Positions 18,347-28,117 of a DNA stretch of 64,000 bases are shown piece after piece. The position numbers and the translations under genes are program-made. The number at the start of each line of letters is the position of its first letter. The stretch's first letter is position 1. The notes beneath the pieces were generated by a model. The model did not search any database. It was given only the letters and a program-made list of their open reading frames with translations, and was not told where the DNA came from. The DNA lies in NCBI RefSeq assembly GCF_006716115.1, contig NZ_VFOO01000001.1, forward strand, positions 3,348,001 to 3,412,000, given 5' to 3'. The DNA is from Subtercola boreus. Its GTDB lineage: Bacteria; Actinomycetota; Actinomycetes; Actinomycetales; Microbacteriaceae.

Positions 18347-19708
18347 TCACTTGCCTGCGTCGACGACGGTGTAGCCGAACGACTTGGCCTGGTTCAGCAG
18401 TTCGGTGCCGAAGGTGGTCCAGGCCGAGTCCACGCTGTTGCCGGCGACGAGAGCCGGGGTGACCGTCTCCGTCCAGATGCCGCCCGTGTTGTAGAGCATG
18501 TAGGCGTGCTTGTCGACGACGTAGCCGGTCGCGGCCTTGAAGGCTGCGAAGGTGGTGTCGTTGTCGGCGAAGTAGTTCGACGCCTTCTGCTTCGCGATCC
18601 AGTCGTCCTGCACCGGGCCGTAGCCGGGAAGACCGGTGCTGAGGTCGACCTGCCAGGCCGGGTCGGTGGCCACGAACTTCATGAATTCGACCGTGTTGGC
18701 AGCCTCCTTGCCGGTGATGTGGTTCGACATGCCCCAGAGCCCGCCGCCCTCGTCACCGGTGGAGGGAGTGGTCTCTCCCTCCCACTTCAGCGGGTTGACG
18801 GCGGTCATCGTTCCGGCAGGGATCTTCCACGTCTGGTTGAAGAGGTAGTCGCCCCACCAGACCGCGCCCGGGCCCATCACGAAGTTCTGGCCGACGGTGG
18901 CCGCATCCGCGTCGAAGATGCCGAGAGGCGAGAGCGCCTTGCCCTCAGAGAGCGTGGTCAGCAGCGTCTTGGCGCGCTGGCAGGCCGGGTCGTCGAGGTT
19001 GATGTGCACCTCGGTGGCCGACAGGCGGTCATTGGTCGGGCATCCGCTGGCCCAGAGGTAGCGGTCGGGGGCGTAGGCGTCGCCGGTGAAGCCGGAGACC
19101 ATCCCCGGATGCTCGGTGGCGATCTTGCCGGCGAGGGTGGCGTACTCCTCCCAGGTGGTGGGAACGGTGTACCCATTGGTGTCGAAGAACGTCTTGTTGT
19201 ACCAGAACACGTCGGGAGCGGCGTCGTTCCGGAGGCAGACGATCTTGCCGTCGACGGCGCACGGCGCGATGACCGCGGGGTCGTAGCCCTTGATCGTCTC
19301 GGCGAGCGAGGTGGTGAGGTCTGCCGTGTAGTTGATCTGCGGGCCGGAAGCCCAGGCGATGTCGTCGTTCGACGGGAAGAAGAGGGCGTCGGGCCAGCCG
19401 CTGCCGGCCTGGTTGAACTGGGCGAACTGCTGTTGGAGCGTCTTGCCGCCGACGGTGCCGTCGATCTGGGTCAGGTTGACCCTGATCTCGGGGTGCGCGT
19501 CGATGAACGCCTGGGCGGCGGGAACGCGGGGCGGGTCGACCCAGATGGTGATGTCGCCGCCGGAATCGGTCTGCGCGCTGCCTCCGGACGTGGATCCGCC
19601 GGAAGCGCAGGCGGTGAGGGCGAATGCTGCGATGACGAGCCCCGAGACGGCGACGGTTCTCGCCCGGGCCCGCCCTGTGCCCAGCCAGTGTGGTGCTGTG
19701 GTCTTCAT
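18347..19708 (-). CDS. Sugar-binding lipoprotein of ABC transporter
   Basis: A 453-residue family 1 solute-binding protein. Residues 1-34 form a lipoprotein signal (hydrophobic VAVSGLVIAAFALTAC, lipid-modified Cys34) followed by a Ser/Gly linker. The body has the two-lobe binding-protein pattern with ITIWVDPPRVPAAQAFIDAH at the start. ATG 19708 follows an AAAGGAG ribosome site; an in-frame ATG at 19729 lacks one. It heads the fucose operon, downstream of two candidate operators. Confidence 0.92.
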   Translation of the reverse strand: MKTTAPHWLGTGRARARTVAVSGLVIAAFALTACASGGSTSGGSAQTDSGGDITIWVDPPRVPAAQAFIDAHPEIRVNLTQIDGTVGGKTLQQQFAQFNQAGSGWPDALFFPSNDDIAWASGPQINYTADLTTSLAETIKGYDPAVIAPCAVDGKIVCLRNDAAPDVFWYNKTFFDTNGYTVPTTWEEYATLAGKIATEHPGMVSGFTGDAYAPDRYLWASGCPTNDRLSATEVHINLDDPACQRAKTLLTTLSEGKALSPLGIFDADAATVGQNFVMGPGAVWWGDYLFNQTWKIPAGTMTAVNPLKWEGETTPSTGDEGGGLWGMSNHITGKEAANTVEFMKFVATDPAWQVDLSTGLPGYGPVQDDWIAKQKASNYFADNDTTFAAFKAATGYVVDKHAYMLYNTGGIWTETVTPALVAGNSVDSAWTTFGTELLNQAKSFGYTVVDAGK

Positions 19709-19740
19709 TGACACTCCTTTTACGGCCATTCATCACTTCT

Positions 19741-19753
19741 GTGATCAAACGAT
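19741..19753. promoter_or_regulatory. Shared operator motif GTGATCAAACGAT (copy 1)
   Basis: This 13-base string recurs exactly at 29335-29347 on the other strand. Here it overlaps or follows the likely -10 of the fucose transport operon (minus strand TTGACT at 19776-19771, TATCGT about 16 bases on). Identical strings in two divergent sugar loci suggest one regulator. Confidence 0.55.
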
Positions 19754-19773
19754 ATACCTAGATCTGGCTAAGT

Positions 19774-19783
19774 CAAACGTTTG
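19774..19783. promoter_or_regulatory. LacI-type palindrome CAAACGTTTG
   Basis: A perfect ten-base palindrome with the central CG typical of LacI-family operators. It overlaps the candidate -35 (TTGACT on the minus strand) of the fucose transport operon. The LacI gene at 24062 is the obvious candidate regulator. Confidence 0.5.
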
Positions 19784-19828
19784 CGCACGGCTCTCATTCG
19801 AGCCGGTACGTCGTTATCGTAGCGATAG

Positions 19829-19860
19829 ATCAGATGAATTGCGAGAGTGTCAGATGAATT
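19829..19860. promoter_or_regulatory. Pair of ATCAGATGAATT sites
   Basis: ATCAGATGAATT at 19829-19840 and GTCAGATGAATT at 19849-19860, twenty bases apart (about two helical turns). The second covers the stop codon of the lactonase gene. They lie upstream of the minus-strand transport operon. Related copies occur at 20762, 23989 and 29421, so they are likely binding sites of the local GntR regulator. Confidence 0.55.
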
Positions 19861-20722
19861 TCTGAAGATCGAGGCCGTAGACCTGTTCCGCGGTGCCGCC
19901 GTAGACCCGGGTGCGACCGGAATCGTCGGTCGCGGTGGCCAGCACGTCCGCGAGGCCGCTCCAGACGCGCGCGTAGCCGCCGGCCAGCAGTGAGACCGGC
20001 CAGTCGCCGCCGTACATCAGCCGGTCGGCTCCGAACACGTCGAAAGCCCTGTCGACGAACGGCCGGACGCCCGCCACATCCCAGCCCGCCGGATCGCCGA
20101 CCGCCGAATACAGCCCGGAGACCTTGCCCATCACCCGCGGATTCTCCGCGACCCGCTCGATCAGGCTCCACCAGGGTTCGCGGTCTGCCCCGCCGATCGG
20201 TGGTTTGGCAAGATGGTCGATCACGATCGTGAGCTCCGGATGCCGCTCGCCGATGCCCGGCAGATTCTCCAGGTGGCGGGGCAGAACCGCGACGTAGTCG
20301 AAGGGCAGGCTGGCGGCCTCGAGCAGGGCGAGGCCCTCGTCGACAGCGGGTTGCAGCATCCAGTCGGGATCGGGCTGGTCGTGGATCAGGTTTCGTACCC
20401 CGACGACCAGCGGGTTCCGCCGCAGCTCGGTGAGCCGAGCGGCGGCCTCGTCGGGCCGGTCGAGCGGCACGTAGGCCACCACGCCGGCGACCTCCGGGTT
20501 CGCGGCTGCGACGGCGAGCATCCAGTCGGTGTCGCCGTCGTTGTCGGCGGACTGCACGAGCACGGTCGCGTCGACCCCTGCGGCCTGGAGTGACGGGCGG
20601 AGTTCGGCGAAGTCGACGATGCGGTCGAGTTCCGGCATTCCCGCTTCGAGCCAGTCGTAACGGACCCTCTCCGGGTTCCAGACATGTTGGTGCGAGTCGA
20701 CGGTGACCACGGAGAACCTCAT
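19850..20722 (-). CDS. L-fuconolactonase (amidohydrolase family 2)
   Basis: A 290-residue TIM-barrel amidohydrolase. Metal-site motifs VDSHQHVW (residue 8), VIDHLAKPPI (about 190) and MYGGDWPVS (about 245) match the fuconolactonase/gluconolactonase group. It opens L-fucono-lactone to L-fuconate, linking the fucose dehydrogenase and fuconate dehydratase encoded nearby. It is transcribed away from the GntR gene and its stop lies in a repeated operator motif. Confidence 0.87.
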   Translation of the reverse strand: MRFSVVTVDSHQHVWNPERVRYDWLEAGMPELDRIVDFAELRPSLQAAGVDATVLVQSADNDGDTDWMLAVAAANPEVAGVVAYVPLDRPDEAAARLTELRRNPLVVGVRNLIHDQPDPDWMLQPAVDEGLALLEAASLPFDYVAVLPRHLENLPGIGERHPELTIVIDHLAKPPIGGADREPWWSLIERVAENPRVMGKVSGLYSAVGDPAGWDVAGVRPFVDRAFDVFGADRLMYGGDWPVSLLAGGYARVWSGLADVLATATDDSGRTRVYGGTAEQVYGLDLQKFI

Positions 20723-20761
20723 TCGTTCAGTCGGGGAGGGAGGGATGGCCTCAGGGTATTC

Positions 20762-20772
20762 ATCAGGTCAAT
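20762..20772. promoter_or_regulatory. Variant of the ATCAGATGAATT motif
   Basis: ATCAGGTCAAT in the 98-base divergent gap between the lactonase and GntR genes. A partial direct repeat GGTCAATCC/GGTCAACC overlaps it. Position fits autoregulation of the GntR gene. Confidence 0.4.
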
Positions 20773-20820
20773 CCGGGTCAACCTCGCAATCGGCAGGTGG
20801 GGCGGGCGTAAAGTTGGGCC

Positions 20821-21600
20821 ATGTCGACTCTTGCACGCACCTCTGCCGCCACGGAGGCGGTCGCTGCACCCCTTCGGTCGCAGACCGATGTCGTGGTGCA
20901 CGGCATCAAAGAGATGATCACCACGGGCCGTCTCGCCGCCGGGTCCCGGCTGCCCATCGAGAAGGACCTCGCCGATGAACTCGGGGTCTCGCGGAGCTCT
21001 CTTCGCGAGGGCGTGCGGGCGTTGGCCCTGATGGGTGTGCTCGAGACGAGGCAGGGTGACGGTACCTACGTGACCTCGCTCGACGCTTCGCTGCTGCTCG
21101 CGCCGATGGGGTTCGTCGTCGATCTCCAGACGCCGGCCGACAGCGCGCACCTGCAGGCCGTGCGACGGGTGCTCGAGACGGAGTCGGCGGCCCTGGCAGC
21201 GCAGCACTTCGACGTGGCCGCGGTGGAGGCGGCGACGGCCGTGCTCGCGTCGGTGGAGCCCCTGCTCGATCATCCGGATGAGGCCGACCACGACACGATC
21301 ATGGAGGCGGACATCGCGTTCCACCGCATCATCGCGCACGCCTCCGGCAACCCGGCTCTCGAGGCGCTCATCGAGTCGCTCGCCAGCCGCACGATCCGGG
21401 GGCGGATGTGGCGCGCCATCAGCGTCGAAGGGGCCGTGCGGAGCACCCACCGCGAACACCTCGCGATCCTCAGCGCGCTCGCCCTGCACGACTCAGAGCG
21501 GGCGCGGCTGCGGATGGCCACGCACCTGCTCGAAGTCGAGGACTACATCGTCACTCACCCCATCGCTGGCGCCGGCTCGAGCGCGCGTGACGCCCAGTAA
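20821..21600 (+). CDS. FadR-type GntR transcriptional regulator
   Basis: A 259-residue regulator with N-terminal wHTH ([19 protein letters not shown], then [11 protein letters not shown]) and a C-terminal FCD ligand domain whose metal/ligand residues appear in [16 protein letters not shown] and [10 protein letters not shown]. Such proteins sense sugar acids. Placed in the middle of the fucose genes, it most likely responds to a fucose-pathway acid. Its 3' end overlaps the convergent fuconate dehydratase gene by 46 bases. Confidence 0.9.
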   Translation: MSTLARTSAATEAVAAPLRSQTDVVVHGIKEMITTGRLAAGSRLPIEKDLADELGVSRSSLREGVRALALMGVLETRQGDGTYVTSLDASLLLAPMGFVVDLQTPADSAHLQAVRRVLETESAALAAQHFDVAAVEAATAVLASVEPLLDHPDEADHDTIMEADIAFHRIIAHASGNPALEALIESLASRTIRGRMWRAISVEGAVRSTHREHLAILSALALHDSERARLRMATHLLEVEDYIVTHPIAGAGSSARDAQ

Positions 21601-22880
21601 CTGCCGTTCGGGAAGCTGAACTCGTCGAGGGTGGACTCGAACATCTCGGCGCTGTAGCCGGGGGCGAGGGGCAGCTGGTAGGCGCCGTTCTCGACGATGC
21701 ACGGCTCGACGAAGTGCTCGTGCAGGTGGTCGACGTATTCGGTGACACGGCCCTCGAGCGTTCCGGAGACGGCCACGTAGTCGAAGATCGAAAGGTGCTG
21801 CACGAGTTCGCAGAGCCCCACGCCGCCTGCGTGCGGGCAGACCGGAACGCCGAACTTCTTCGCCATGAAGTAGACGCTCAGGATCTCGTTGACGCTTCCG
21901 AGCCGGGCGGAGTCGAGCTGGCAGAAGTCGATCGCCTCGGCCTGGAACATCTGCTTGAACAGCACCCTGTTCATCCCGTGTTCGCCGGTCGCGACGCCGA
22001 TCGGTGCCACGGCCTTCCGCACTGCGGCGTGGCCGAGCACGTCGTCGGGGCTGGTCGGCTCCTCGATCCAGAGCGGCTTGAACTCGGCGAGTGAGTTGAC
22101 CCACTCGATGGCCTCCGGCACGTCCCACACCTGGTTCGCATCGATCATCAGGTTCGCATCCGGGCCGATCACCTCGCGGGCGATCGCGAGCCGGCGGTGG
22201 TCGTCGTCGCGGTTGGCGCCCACCTTCAGCTTGATGTGCTTGTAGCCGGAGTCGACGGCCTCCTGGCAGAGACGGCGGAGTTTCTCGTCGGAGTAGCCGA
22301 GCCATCCCGCGCTCGTCGTGTAGCAGGGGTAGCCGGTGCCGGTGAGCTCGGCGATGCGCGCGGCGCGGGTGGGGGCGAGCTCGGTGAGCAGAGCGATGGC
22401 CTCCGTCTTCGTCAGGGCGTCGGAGAGGTAGCGCATGTCGGCCACCTCGACCAGCTGCTCCGGTGTCATGTCGGCGAGCAACCGCCAGAGCGGCTTGCCG
22501 GCGGCGCGGGCGGCCATGTCCCAGACGGCGTTCATCACGGCGGCGAGCGCGAGGTGGATCACACCCTTCTCGGGGCCCAGCCAGCGCAACTGCGAGTCGC
22601 CCTGCAACTCGCGGTAGATGCCGCCGAGGTCAGCCGTGAGCTCTTCGACGTTCCGGCCGACCAGTGGCAGCGCGCGCTGGGCCGCAGCCATCACGCAGAT
22701 GTCGTTGCCTCGGCCGATCGTGAAGGTGAAACCGAACCCGCTGAGGTCGGGGTCGTCGGTTCGGATCACCACATAGGCGGCGGAGTAGTCGCCGTCTTTG
22801 TTCATCGCATCCGACCCGTCGGCAGTGAGGGAGGTCGGGAAGCGCACGTCGTAGGTGTCGACAGCGGTGATGGTCGTCAT
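21555..22880 (-). CDS. L-fuconate dehydratase (enolase superfamily)
   Basis: A 441-residue enolase-superfamily enzyme. The N-terminus [16 protein letters not shown] is diagnostic of L-fuconate dehydratases. Catalytic and metal motifs follow: KHIKLKVG (Lys base), [26 protein letters not shown] and CPHAGGVGL. It converts L-fuconate to 2-keto-3-deoxy-L-fuconate. It follows the aldo-keto reductase gene with a four-base overlap; the 3' end runs into the GntR gene on the other strand. Confidence 0.95.
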   Translation of the reverse strand: MTTITAVDTYDVRFPTSLTADGSDAMNKDGDYSAAYVVIRTDDPDLSGFGFTFTIGRGNDICVMAAAQRALPLVGRNVEELTADLGGIYRELQGDSQLRWLGPEKGVIHLALAAVMNAVWDMAARAAGKPLWRLLADMTPEQLVEVADMRYLSDALTKTEAIALLTELAPTRAARIAELTGTGYPCYTTSAGWLGYSDEKLRRLCQEAVDSGYKHIKLKVGANRDDDHRRLAIAREVIGPDANLMIDANQVWDVPEAIEWVNSLAEFKPLWIEEPTSPDDVLGHAAVRKAVAPIGVATGEHGMNRVLFKQMFQAEAIDFCQLDSARLGSVNEILSVYFMAKKFGVPVCPHAGGVGLCELVQHLSIFDYVAVSGTLEGRVTEYVDHLHEHFVEPCIVENGAYQLPLAPGYSAEMFESTLDEFSFPNGSYWASRALEPAPAMG

Positions 22881-23947
22881 GCGGTGGGTGTCCTTCGATC
22901 GGGCAGGGCGGTCAGTGTTTCAGCGGGCGCTGCCGCAGCGGGCAGTGTTTCAGCGGGCAGTGTCGCAGCGGTGAGGGCTTCGGCGGCGAGCAGGCCCTCG
23001 CCCACGAGGTCGCTCCAGAGGGCATCCGGAACCAGCGCCTCGAAACGAGCGAGCGTCTCTTGCGCCTGGGCTTCGGTGCGGAGCCCCATCACGACAGAGA
23101 CCACGGCGGGGTGCAGCAGCGGGAAGGCGATCGCGGCCTCGGGGAGGGTGACGCCGTGGCGTTCGCAGACGTCGGCAATGGCATTCGTGCGCGCCAGCAG
23201 TTCGGGAGGGGCCGGCTCGTAGTTGTACATCGCGCCGTTGCGGGGCCTGGCTCCGGCGAGGAGGCCCGAGTTGTAGACGCCGGCCGCGACGACGGAGACC
23301 CCGCGCTCCAGCGCGAGGGGCAGGAGGTCGGCCAGGGCGGGTTGCTCGAGCAGCGTGTAGCGGCCGGCCAGCATCACGACGTCGATGTCGGACTCCTGCA
23401 CGAAGCGGGCGAGCAGCTGCGACTGGTTCATACCGGCGCCGACCGCCCCGATCATCCCCTGATCGCGCAGTTCGATGAGCGCGGGGATCGCTTCGGCGAG
23501 GGCCTGCTCGCCGAAGTCGTCGGGGTCGTGCAGGTAGACGATGTCGATGCGGTCGAGGCCCAGGCGTTCGAGGCTCGCGTCGAGGGAGCGGCGTACGCCG
23601 TCGGCGCTGAAGTCCCATTCGCGCCGCGAGGTCGCAGGCACGGCGAAACCCTCGTCGTCCTGCTGCCCGGCGCCTGCCGGATTGTCGACGATCAGTCGTC
23701 CGACCTTTGTCGAGAGCGCGAAGTCATCGCGGCTCCGGCCCTGGAGCAGGCGGCCGAGTCTCCGCTCGGAGAGCCCGAGCCCGTAGTGGGGCGCCGTGTC
23801 GAAGTACCGGATGCCGCCCGCCCACGCGGCCTCGAAGGCGCCCTCGGCCTCGGCCTCCGTCGTCTCACGGAACAGGTTGCCGAACTGGGCAGCACCGAAA
23901 CCCACCTCTGTGACGCTGGTCGCGTTCGACACCGAACGAACTCTCAC
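22877..23947 (-). CDS. L-fucose (aldose) 1-dehydrogenase, aldo-keto reductase family
   Basis: About 356 residues. AKR signatures include [21 protein letters not shown] (catalytic Asp/Tyr) and [13 protein letters not shown]. This is the pyridoxal-4-/L-fucose dehydrogenase type that oxidises the C1 of L-fucose to the lactone. GTG 23947 is chosen because GGAAGGA lies six bases upstream; the frame extends to an ATG at 23965 without ribosome site. The last 35 residues are a repeat-derived tail ([16 protein letters not shown]) unlike the family. Upstream lie a TATAGA box and an ATCAGATCAATT site. Confidence 0.85.
   Translation of the reverse strand: MRVRSVSNATSVTEVGFGAAQFGNLFRETTEAEAEGAFEAAWAGGIRYFDTAPHYGLGLSERRLGRLLQGRSRDDFALSTKVGRLIVDNPAGAGQQDDEGFAVPATSRREWDFSADGVRRSLDASLERLGLDRIDIVYLHDPDDFGEQALAEAIPALIELRDQGMIGAVGAGMNQSQLLARFVQESDIDVVMLAGRYTLLEQPALADLLPLALERGVSVVAAGVYNSGLLAGARPRNGAMYNYEPAPPELLARTNAIADVCERHGVTLPEAAIAFPLLHPAVVSVVMGLRTEAQAQETLARFEALVPDALWSDLVGEGLLAAEALTAATLPAETLPAAAAPAETLTALPDRRTPTA
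22913..22972. repeat. 30-bp tandem repeat, two units, in frame
   Basis: Units 22913-22942 and 22943-22972 (consensus beginning CAGTGTTTCAGCGGGC). They encode the Ala/Pro/Thr tail of the aldo-keto reductase. Confidence 0.75.
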
Positions 23948-23988
23948 GACTGATCCTTCCCGCACTGCTGACGAGGATCAGTCTATAC

Positions 23989-24000
23989 ATCAGATCAATT
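23989..24000. promoter_or_regulatory. ATCAGATCAATT operator site
   Basis: Fourth member of the motif family, next to the minus-strand TATAGA -10 box (about 23983-23988) of the fucose dehydrogenase-fuconate dehydratase operon. A bound repressor would block the polymerase. Confidence 0.55.
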
Positions 24001-24061
24001 CTGCGCTAATCCCAAATTTTCAGCGTTTCTGGCAGATCCGAGGGCGGAAACATCAGGTGTC

Positions 24062-25105
24062 TCAGCGTCGGATCGGCGGTGCCGTCGACTCGCGCACCAG
24101 CAGCTCAGGGGGCGGGTCGCTGACCACCGTGTCGGCGATGGTCTCCCCGTGCAGGCGCGCGTAGAGCGCGTCGACCCCGCGGCGGCCGAGTTCGTAGAGC
24201 GGCATCCGCACTGTCGTGAGCGGCGGCCACGTGTTCTCGGCGGTCCACGCGTCGTGGATCGCCACGACAGAGAGTTCTTCGGGAACCCGGATGCCCAGCA
24301 CCCGCGCCTCGCCCAGAACGCCGATCGCGGCGTTGATGTTCGCGACGACCACGGCGGTGGGCGGTTCGGCGGCGTCCATCAGCTCGCGGAGCGCGGCGCG
24401 CCCGGCGCGCGGCTCGTAGCCGTGCCAGGTGATGGGGCCGGAGTCGGCCGCGGCGTCGGGGCCGGGCGCGGTGCCGGCTCCGGATGCTGCGGCCAGCGCC
24501 TCGCGGAACCCGATCGCCCGCTGCTGCGCGGTGTGCGTCGTCGTCAGCCCGTTGATCAAGGCGATCCGGGTGTGCCCGAGCGTGAGCAGGTGTTCGGTGG
24601 CCAGGCGGCCGGCCGCGATGTCGTCGAGCGTGACCGATCCGCTGAACCCGGGGTGCACAGAGTTCACGAGCACGGTCGGGTTCGCTGCCCGGAGCATGGA
24701 GGCGAGGGCCTCGGGCGCCACGTGGTCGCCCACCTGCAGGAGGACGCCATCCACCCGGCCCTCACCGAGCAGCCGGTCGATCATCTCGCCGCCGGGCTGC
24801 ATGTCTTCGGCGCGGGCGAGCAGCACGACGTAACCGCGTTCGAGGGCGCCATCCTCGACGCCGCGCATCAGTTCGGCGAAGACGGCGTTGGTGAGGTCGG
24901 GCACGATCAGCGCGATGACGTTCGACCGCGAGAACTTCAGCGCGCGGCCGGCGAAGTTCGGCCGGTAGTTCAGGGCCTTCGCGGCCTCCGTGATGCGCGT
25001 GCGGGTCGTCGCGGAGACGCGCGCGGACGCGTCGTTGCTGAGCACCCTCGAAACCGCTGAGATCGACACCCCGGCGAGGGCCGCGACGTCACCGAGAGTT
25101 GCCAT
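24062..25105 (-). CDS. LacI-family transcriptional regulator
   Basis: A 347-residue LacI repressor. The HTH and hinge are TLGDVAALAGVSISAVSRVL through NYRPNFAGRALKFSRS, and the periplasmic-binding-protein-like domain follows with the usual PTAVVVANINAAIGVLGEARVLGIRVPEELSV block. It lies downstream of nothing obvious and upstream of the AKR operon on the same strand. Candidate target is CAAACGTTTG before the sugar transporter. An inserted Ala/Gly/Pro loop near residue 205 is unusual but likely harmless. Confidence 0.9.
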   Translation of the reverse strand: MATLGDVAALAGVSISAVSRVLSNDASARVSATTRTRITEAAKALNYRPNFAGRALKFSRSNVIALIVPDLTNAVFAELMRGVEDGALERGYVVLLARAEDMQPGGEMIDRLLGEGRVDGVLLQVGDHVAPEALASMLRAANPTVLVNSVHPGFSGSVTLDDIAAGRLATEHLLTLGHTRIALINGLTTTHTAQQRAIGFREALAAASGAGTAPGPDAAADSGPITWHGYEPRAGRAALRELMDAAEPPTAVVVANINAAIGVLGEARVLGIRVPEELSVVAIHDAWTAENTWPPLTTVRMPLYELGRRGVDALYARLHGETIADTVVSDPPPELLVRESTAPPIRR

Positions 25106-25134
25106 GCCCTGATCCTATGTGCGCCCCCGCCCGG

Positions 25135-26333
25135 TCAGACGGCGGGAAAGCCGGTCACGCGTGCGTAGGCGCCCTCTGCGCCATCCTCGCGCTCGAGTGA
25201 GAGCGCATATTCGCGCATATAGGGGAAGCCGATGATGAAGCGGCCCCGAACCCCCGGATCGGCGATGAGGATGCCCGCATCGACGAGGTCTTTGCGGTAC
25301 GCGGGCAGCCCGGTCTCCTTCGTGCCGAGAGCTGCGGCCATTTCGGTCGGGGTGATATCCGGGTTCTCGGCGATGCTCCGGATGAGCGACTGCTGTTGCC
25401 GGTCAGCTCGTCGTACGCCACGCCTGCCACGGAGTTGATCACCTTCGAGAGGAACGCGTCGCGCACCGAGTCGACGTCATCGCGGGTGATCGTGAGCTGG
25501 TCGGACTGCTCGTAGGCGAGATAGCCGATCTCCTGGATCATGTAACAGTTCCCACGGCTGAGTGCTGCCATGAGAGCAGTGGCTTCATCTGTCGCCGAGA
25601 TCTCGGCAGCTTGGAGCGTTACGCGGATCACCTCGCCGCTCTGCTCATAGCTGAACTCCTCCAGGGTGACCTCCTCCGCCCTCTTCAGGAAGGTGATGTG
25701 CTCATTGCGCCGGGCCCGTTCGATCGGAATGGGCAGACCTGAGATGACCACACCGACGGGCAGTTGATCTTCGATGAGGGACTGGTAGGCGCCGGAAAAG
25801 GTCACAATATGCTCGAGCGTGACGTCGCGGGCGTGTTTGAAGTTGAGTTCGTCGATGATGATGAGCAGCCCCGGCATTCCTCGTTTCGTCAGCCGCTCGA
25901 CAAGGGTCTGCAGCGAAGCGCGGAAAGGTCGGACGTGGCTGTCCGCCGCTCCCTTCCGCCTCACCAGCTTTCCACCGGGGAGGCCGATCCCGAAGGCCGT
26001 GAGCCCCAGGTTGATCTCGGCGAGCGTGAGGTTCGGCCTGCGGTCCAACTCGTCGACGAGCCAGTCGGCCGCATAGTGGATGTCGGACAGGAAGCCCTTC
26101 TTGGCACCTGCTCGCAGAACAGGGATACCGAGTGCCTCCGCGCGCCTCGCCGTGGCTGTGAGAAGGGTCGTCTTGCCGATGCCCCTGTTGCCCGTGATGA
26201 TCGTTGCTCGACTGTGCGCGGGGCTCTTTGTCCCGAATGAACTGGAGGTTTTGTCGACCTGTCTCAGGACGGCTTCGCGTCCCCAGAGCACGGTCGGCGG
26301 CGTGCCAAAGCCGGGGGTGAACGGGTTGGGCAC
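25135..26333 (-). pseudogene. AAA+ ATPase (Orc1/Cdc6-like fold), split by a frameshift
   Basis: The main frame from 26333 encodes an ATPase with Walker A GNRGIGKTT (about residue 50), Walker B LLIIIDEL and a sensor region. After YDELTG (about 25400) the frame turns into an Arg/Ser-rich run, while the frame shifted by one gives QQQSLIRSIAENPD and then a clean winged-helix end (TEMAAALGTKETGLPAYRKDLVDAG split over the join) to 25135. Loss of one G in a GG/GGG run at about 25399-25402 explains it. Restored, the protein is about 400 residues: ATPase plus wHTH, as in archaeal-type ATPases of mobile or defence loci. The region is lower in GC than its neighbours. The frameshift may be real decay or a sequencing error. 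Confidence 0.7.
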
Positions 26334-26397
26334 CTGACCTCCAGATTCGCACTCTTTCTTATAAACTTATAATACTCTCATTTCCATAAAACGCGGG

Positions 26398-26847
26398 TCA
26401 GGGGCGGCGGTTCACGAGGTAGAGGTGCGTCAGCACGAGCACGACGGCGCCGCGCTGGTTCGTCACCGTCACCTTCTCGTGCAGGTATCCGTGGGTGAGC
26501 GGTCGCTTGGGGTGGTCGGCCTTCTCGGCGATCGAGGCCTCGACGGTGATCGTGTCGCCGATGAACACCGGCTCGATGAACCGGATCCGGTCGTACCCGT
26601 ACGACATCGACTGCGGATTGATGTCGCCCGCGGTCATCCCGACCGCCACCGACAGGATGAGCGTGCCGTGCGCGATGCGCTGCCCGAACGGCTGCGTGGC
26701 GGTCCATTCGGCGTCCATGTGGTGCGGGAAGAAGTCGCCGGTCTGCCCGGCGTGCAGCACGATGTCGGCTTCGGTGATGGTGCGGCCGACCGAGCGGCGC
26801 ACCTCGCCGAGTCCGTAGTCCTCGAAGTAGCGGTCGATGGTCTGCAT
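26398..26847 (-). CDS. MaoC-family dehydratase
   Basis: A 149-residue single hot-dog domain. The R-hydratase motif is visible as [28 protein letters not shown], with the catalytic Asp and His. It hydrates an enoyl-CoA or dehydrates a hydroxyacyl-CoA. The ATG is one base after the stop of the binding-protein-like gene. Paired with a class III CoA transferase in the same operon, it should act on the CoA thioester formed by that enzyme. The substrate is unknown. Confidence 0.85.
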   Translation of the reverse strand: MQTIDRYFEDYGLGEVRRSVGRTITEADIVLHAGQTGDFFPHHMDAEWTATQPFGQRIAHGTLILSVAVGMTAGDINPQSMSYGYDRIRFIEPVFIGDTITVEASIAEKADHPKRPLTHGYLHEKVTVTNQRGAVVLVLTHLYLVNRRP

Positions 26848-26848
26848 G

Positions 26849-28117
26849 TCAGGCCTCCTGGGGGATGGTGGATGTCGCGGCAGCGGCCGCCGCAGGGTGC
26901 CCGGCCGGCGGGGAGCCCGCGACATCCGGTGCCACCAGCAGTCGGGCCGTGAGCGCGTCGAGCCTCCGCAGCAGTTCGGCGTCGCTGAGTTCACCGAGCA
27001 GGGCCGCCGTCACGAGGGGGGATCCCTCGTCCTGCAGTTCGATGAAGCCGGCGAACCGGGGCCTGACGTACGCGCCCTCGAGGGTTGCCCGGGTGCCCCG
27101 GAAGAAGTCGAGCGTCGCGGCATTCGTGCGGTCGTCCTCCCAGGCTTCCGGATGCCCGGGCTGGCCACCGGCGTCGAAGTACACACCCTTCTGCACCTCG
27201 GGGGAGTCGAGCCAGAAGGTGAAGTCGGTCGCCTCGGCCCTGTGCGGAGTGAAGGCCGACACTGCGATGCCGGCGCCGCCGAGGAGGGACCCGGCGTGGC
27301 CGCGGGGGCCGGCCGGCATGTCGGCGTAGGCGAGTCGGTGCGGACGGAAACCGGCGCGCGAGTAGTTCGTGTAGCCGAAGGCCAGGGGCGAGTAGGCGTA
27401 CGCCGAATCGCGCACCAGTTCCTCGGCGACCTGGATGGGGTTGAACCAGGCGTTGTCCGGCGGAACGAGCCCGGCGAGCCGGTGCATGATGTCGAGCGCG
27501 GGCGCAGCCTGCTCCGGTGTGAGGAAGACGCCGGGCTCGCGCATCGCCTCGCCGCCGTGGTTCGCCGCGATGGTGATGAGGCTCGAGAAGGCGTCGATCG
27601 GTTTGTAGGCCCAGAGAACGCGGCCGCCCCGGGCCAGGTCGAACACGTCGTCCCAGCTCGCGGGCAGGTCTGCGGCCGCAAGCAGGTCGGGGCGGTACAC
27701 GGCGACCTGAGCGGCGGCGTCGGTCGCGAGCCCGTACTGGTGCCCGTCGTGGCGGTAGGTGGCGTGCGAGGCTCCGAGCGAGGCGCTCGCGAGTGCTGCG
27801 AGTTCGGCGTCGTGGCCCTGCCCGTCGAGAGCGGCGAAGAGTCCGTCGCGGGCGGCGAGCGGGATGTGCGGGTGGTCGATCACGAGCAGGTCGTGGCCGC
27901 GGGCGAGATCGTCGATCGGATGATCGGCGAACGCCTGCAGCGACCGCACGTGCCACGAGATCGTGACGCCCGGGTGTTGGCGGGTGTACTCGGCGGAGGC
28001 GGCGACGACGGAGTCGAGACCGCGCGGGTGGTCCCAGGTCATGCCGCGGAGGTGGACGGTGCGCGCCGCGGCCGGCACGGTGCGCGCAGGGGTGTCCGCG
28101 ACATCCATACCGCTCAC
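26849..28117 (-). CDS. Solute-binding-protein-like protein without signal peptide
   Basis: A 422-residue family 1 extracellular-binding-protein fold: [39 protein letters not shown] and [20 protein letters not shown] are typical lobes. The N-terminus ([20 protein letters not shown]) has no hydrophobic signal or lipobox and no permease is nearby, so the product appears cytosolic. The GTG at 28117 is in a GTGA overlap with the CoA-transferase stop; ATG 28108 is the alternative. It may bind a pathway intermediate or act as a sensor. The role is not established. Confidence 0.75.
   Translation of the reverse strand: MSGMDVADTPARTVPAAARTVHLRGMTWDHPRGLDSVVAASAEYTRQHPGVTISWHVRSLQAFADHPIDDLARGHDLLVIDHPHIPLAARDGLFAALDGQGHDAELAALASASLGASHATYRHDGHQYGLATDAAAQVAVYRPDLLAAADLPASWDDVFDLARGGRVLWAYKPIDAFSSLITIAANHGGEAMREPGVFLTPEQAAPALDIMHRLAGLVPPDNAWFNPIQVAEELVRDSAYAYSPLAFGYTNYSRAGFRPHRLAYADMPAGPRGHAGSLLGGAGIAVSAFTPHRAEATDFTFWLDSPEVQKGVYFDAGGQPGHPEAWEDDRTNAATLDFFRGTRATLEGAYVRPRFAGFIELQDEGSPLVTAALLGELSDAELLRRLDALTARLLVAPDVAGSPPAGHPAAAAAATSTIPQEA

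Noticed and set aside
25135-26395. Transposon or insertion sequence around the AAA gene
   Set aside because: No terminal inverted repeats, target duplication or transposase could be seen, despite the different base composition.
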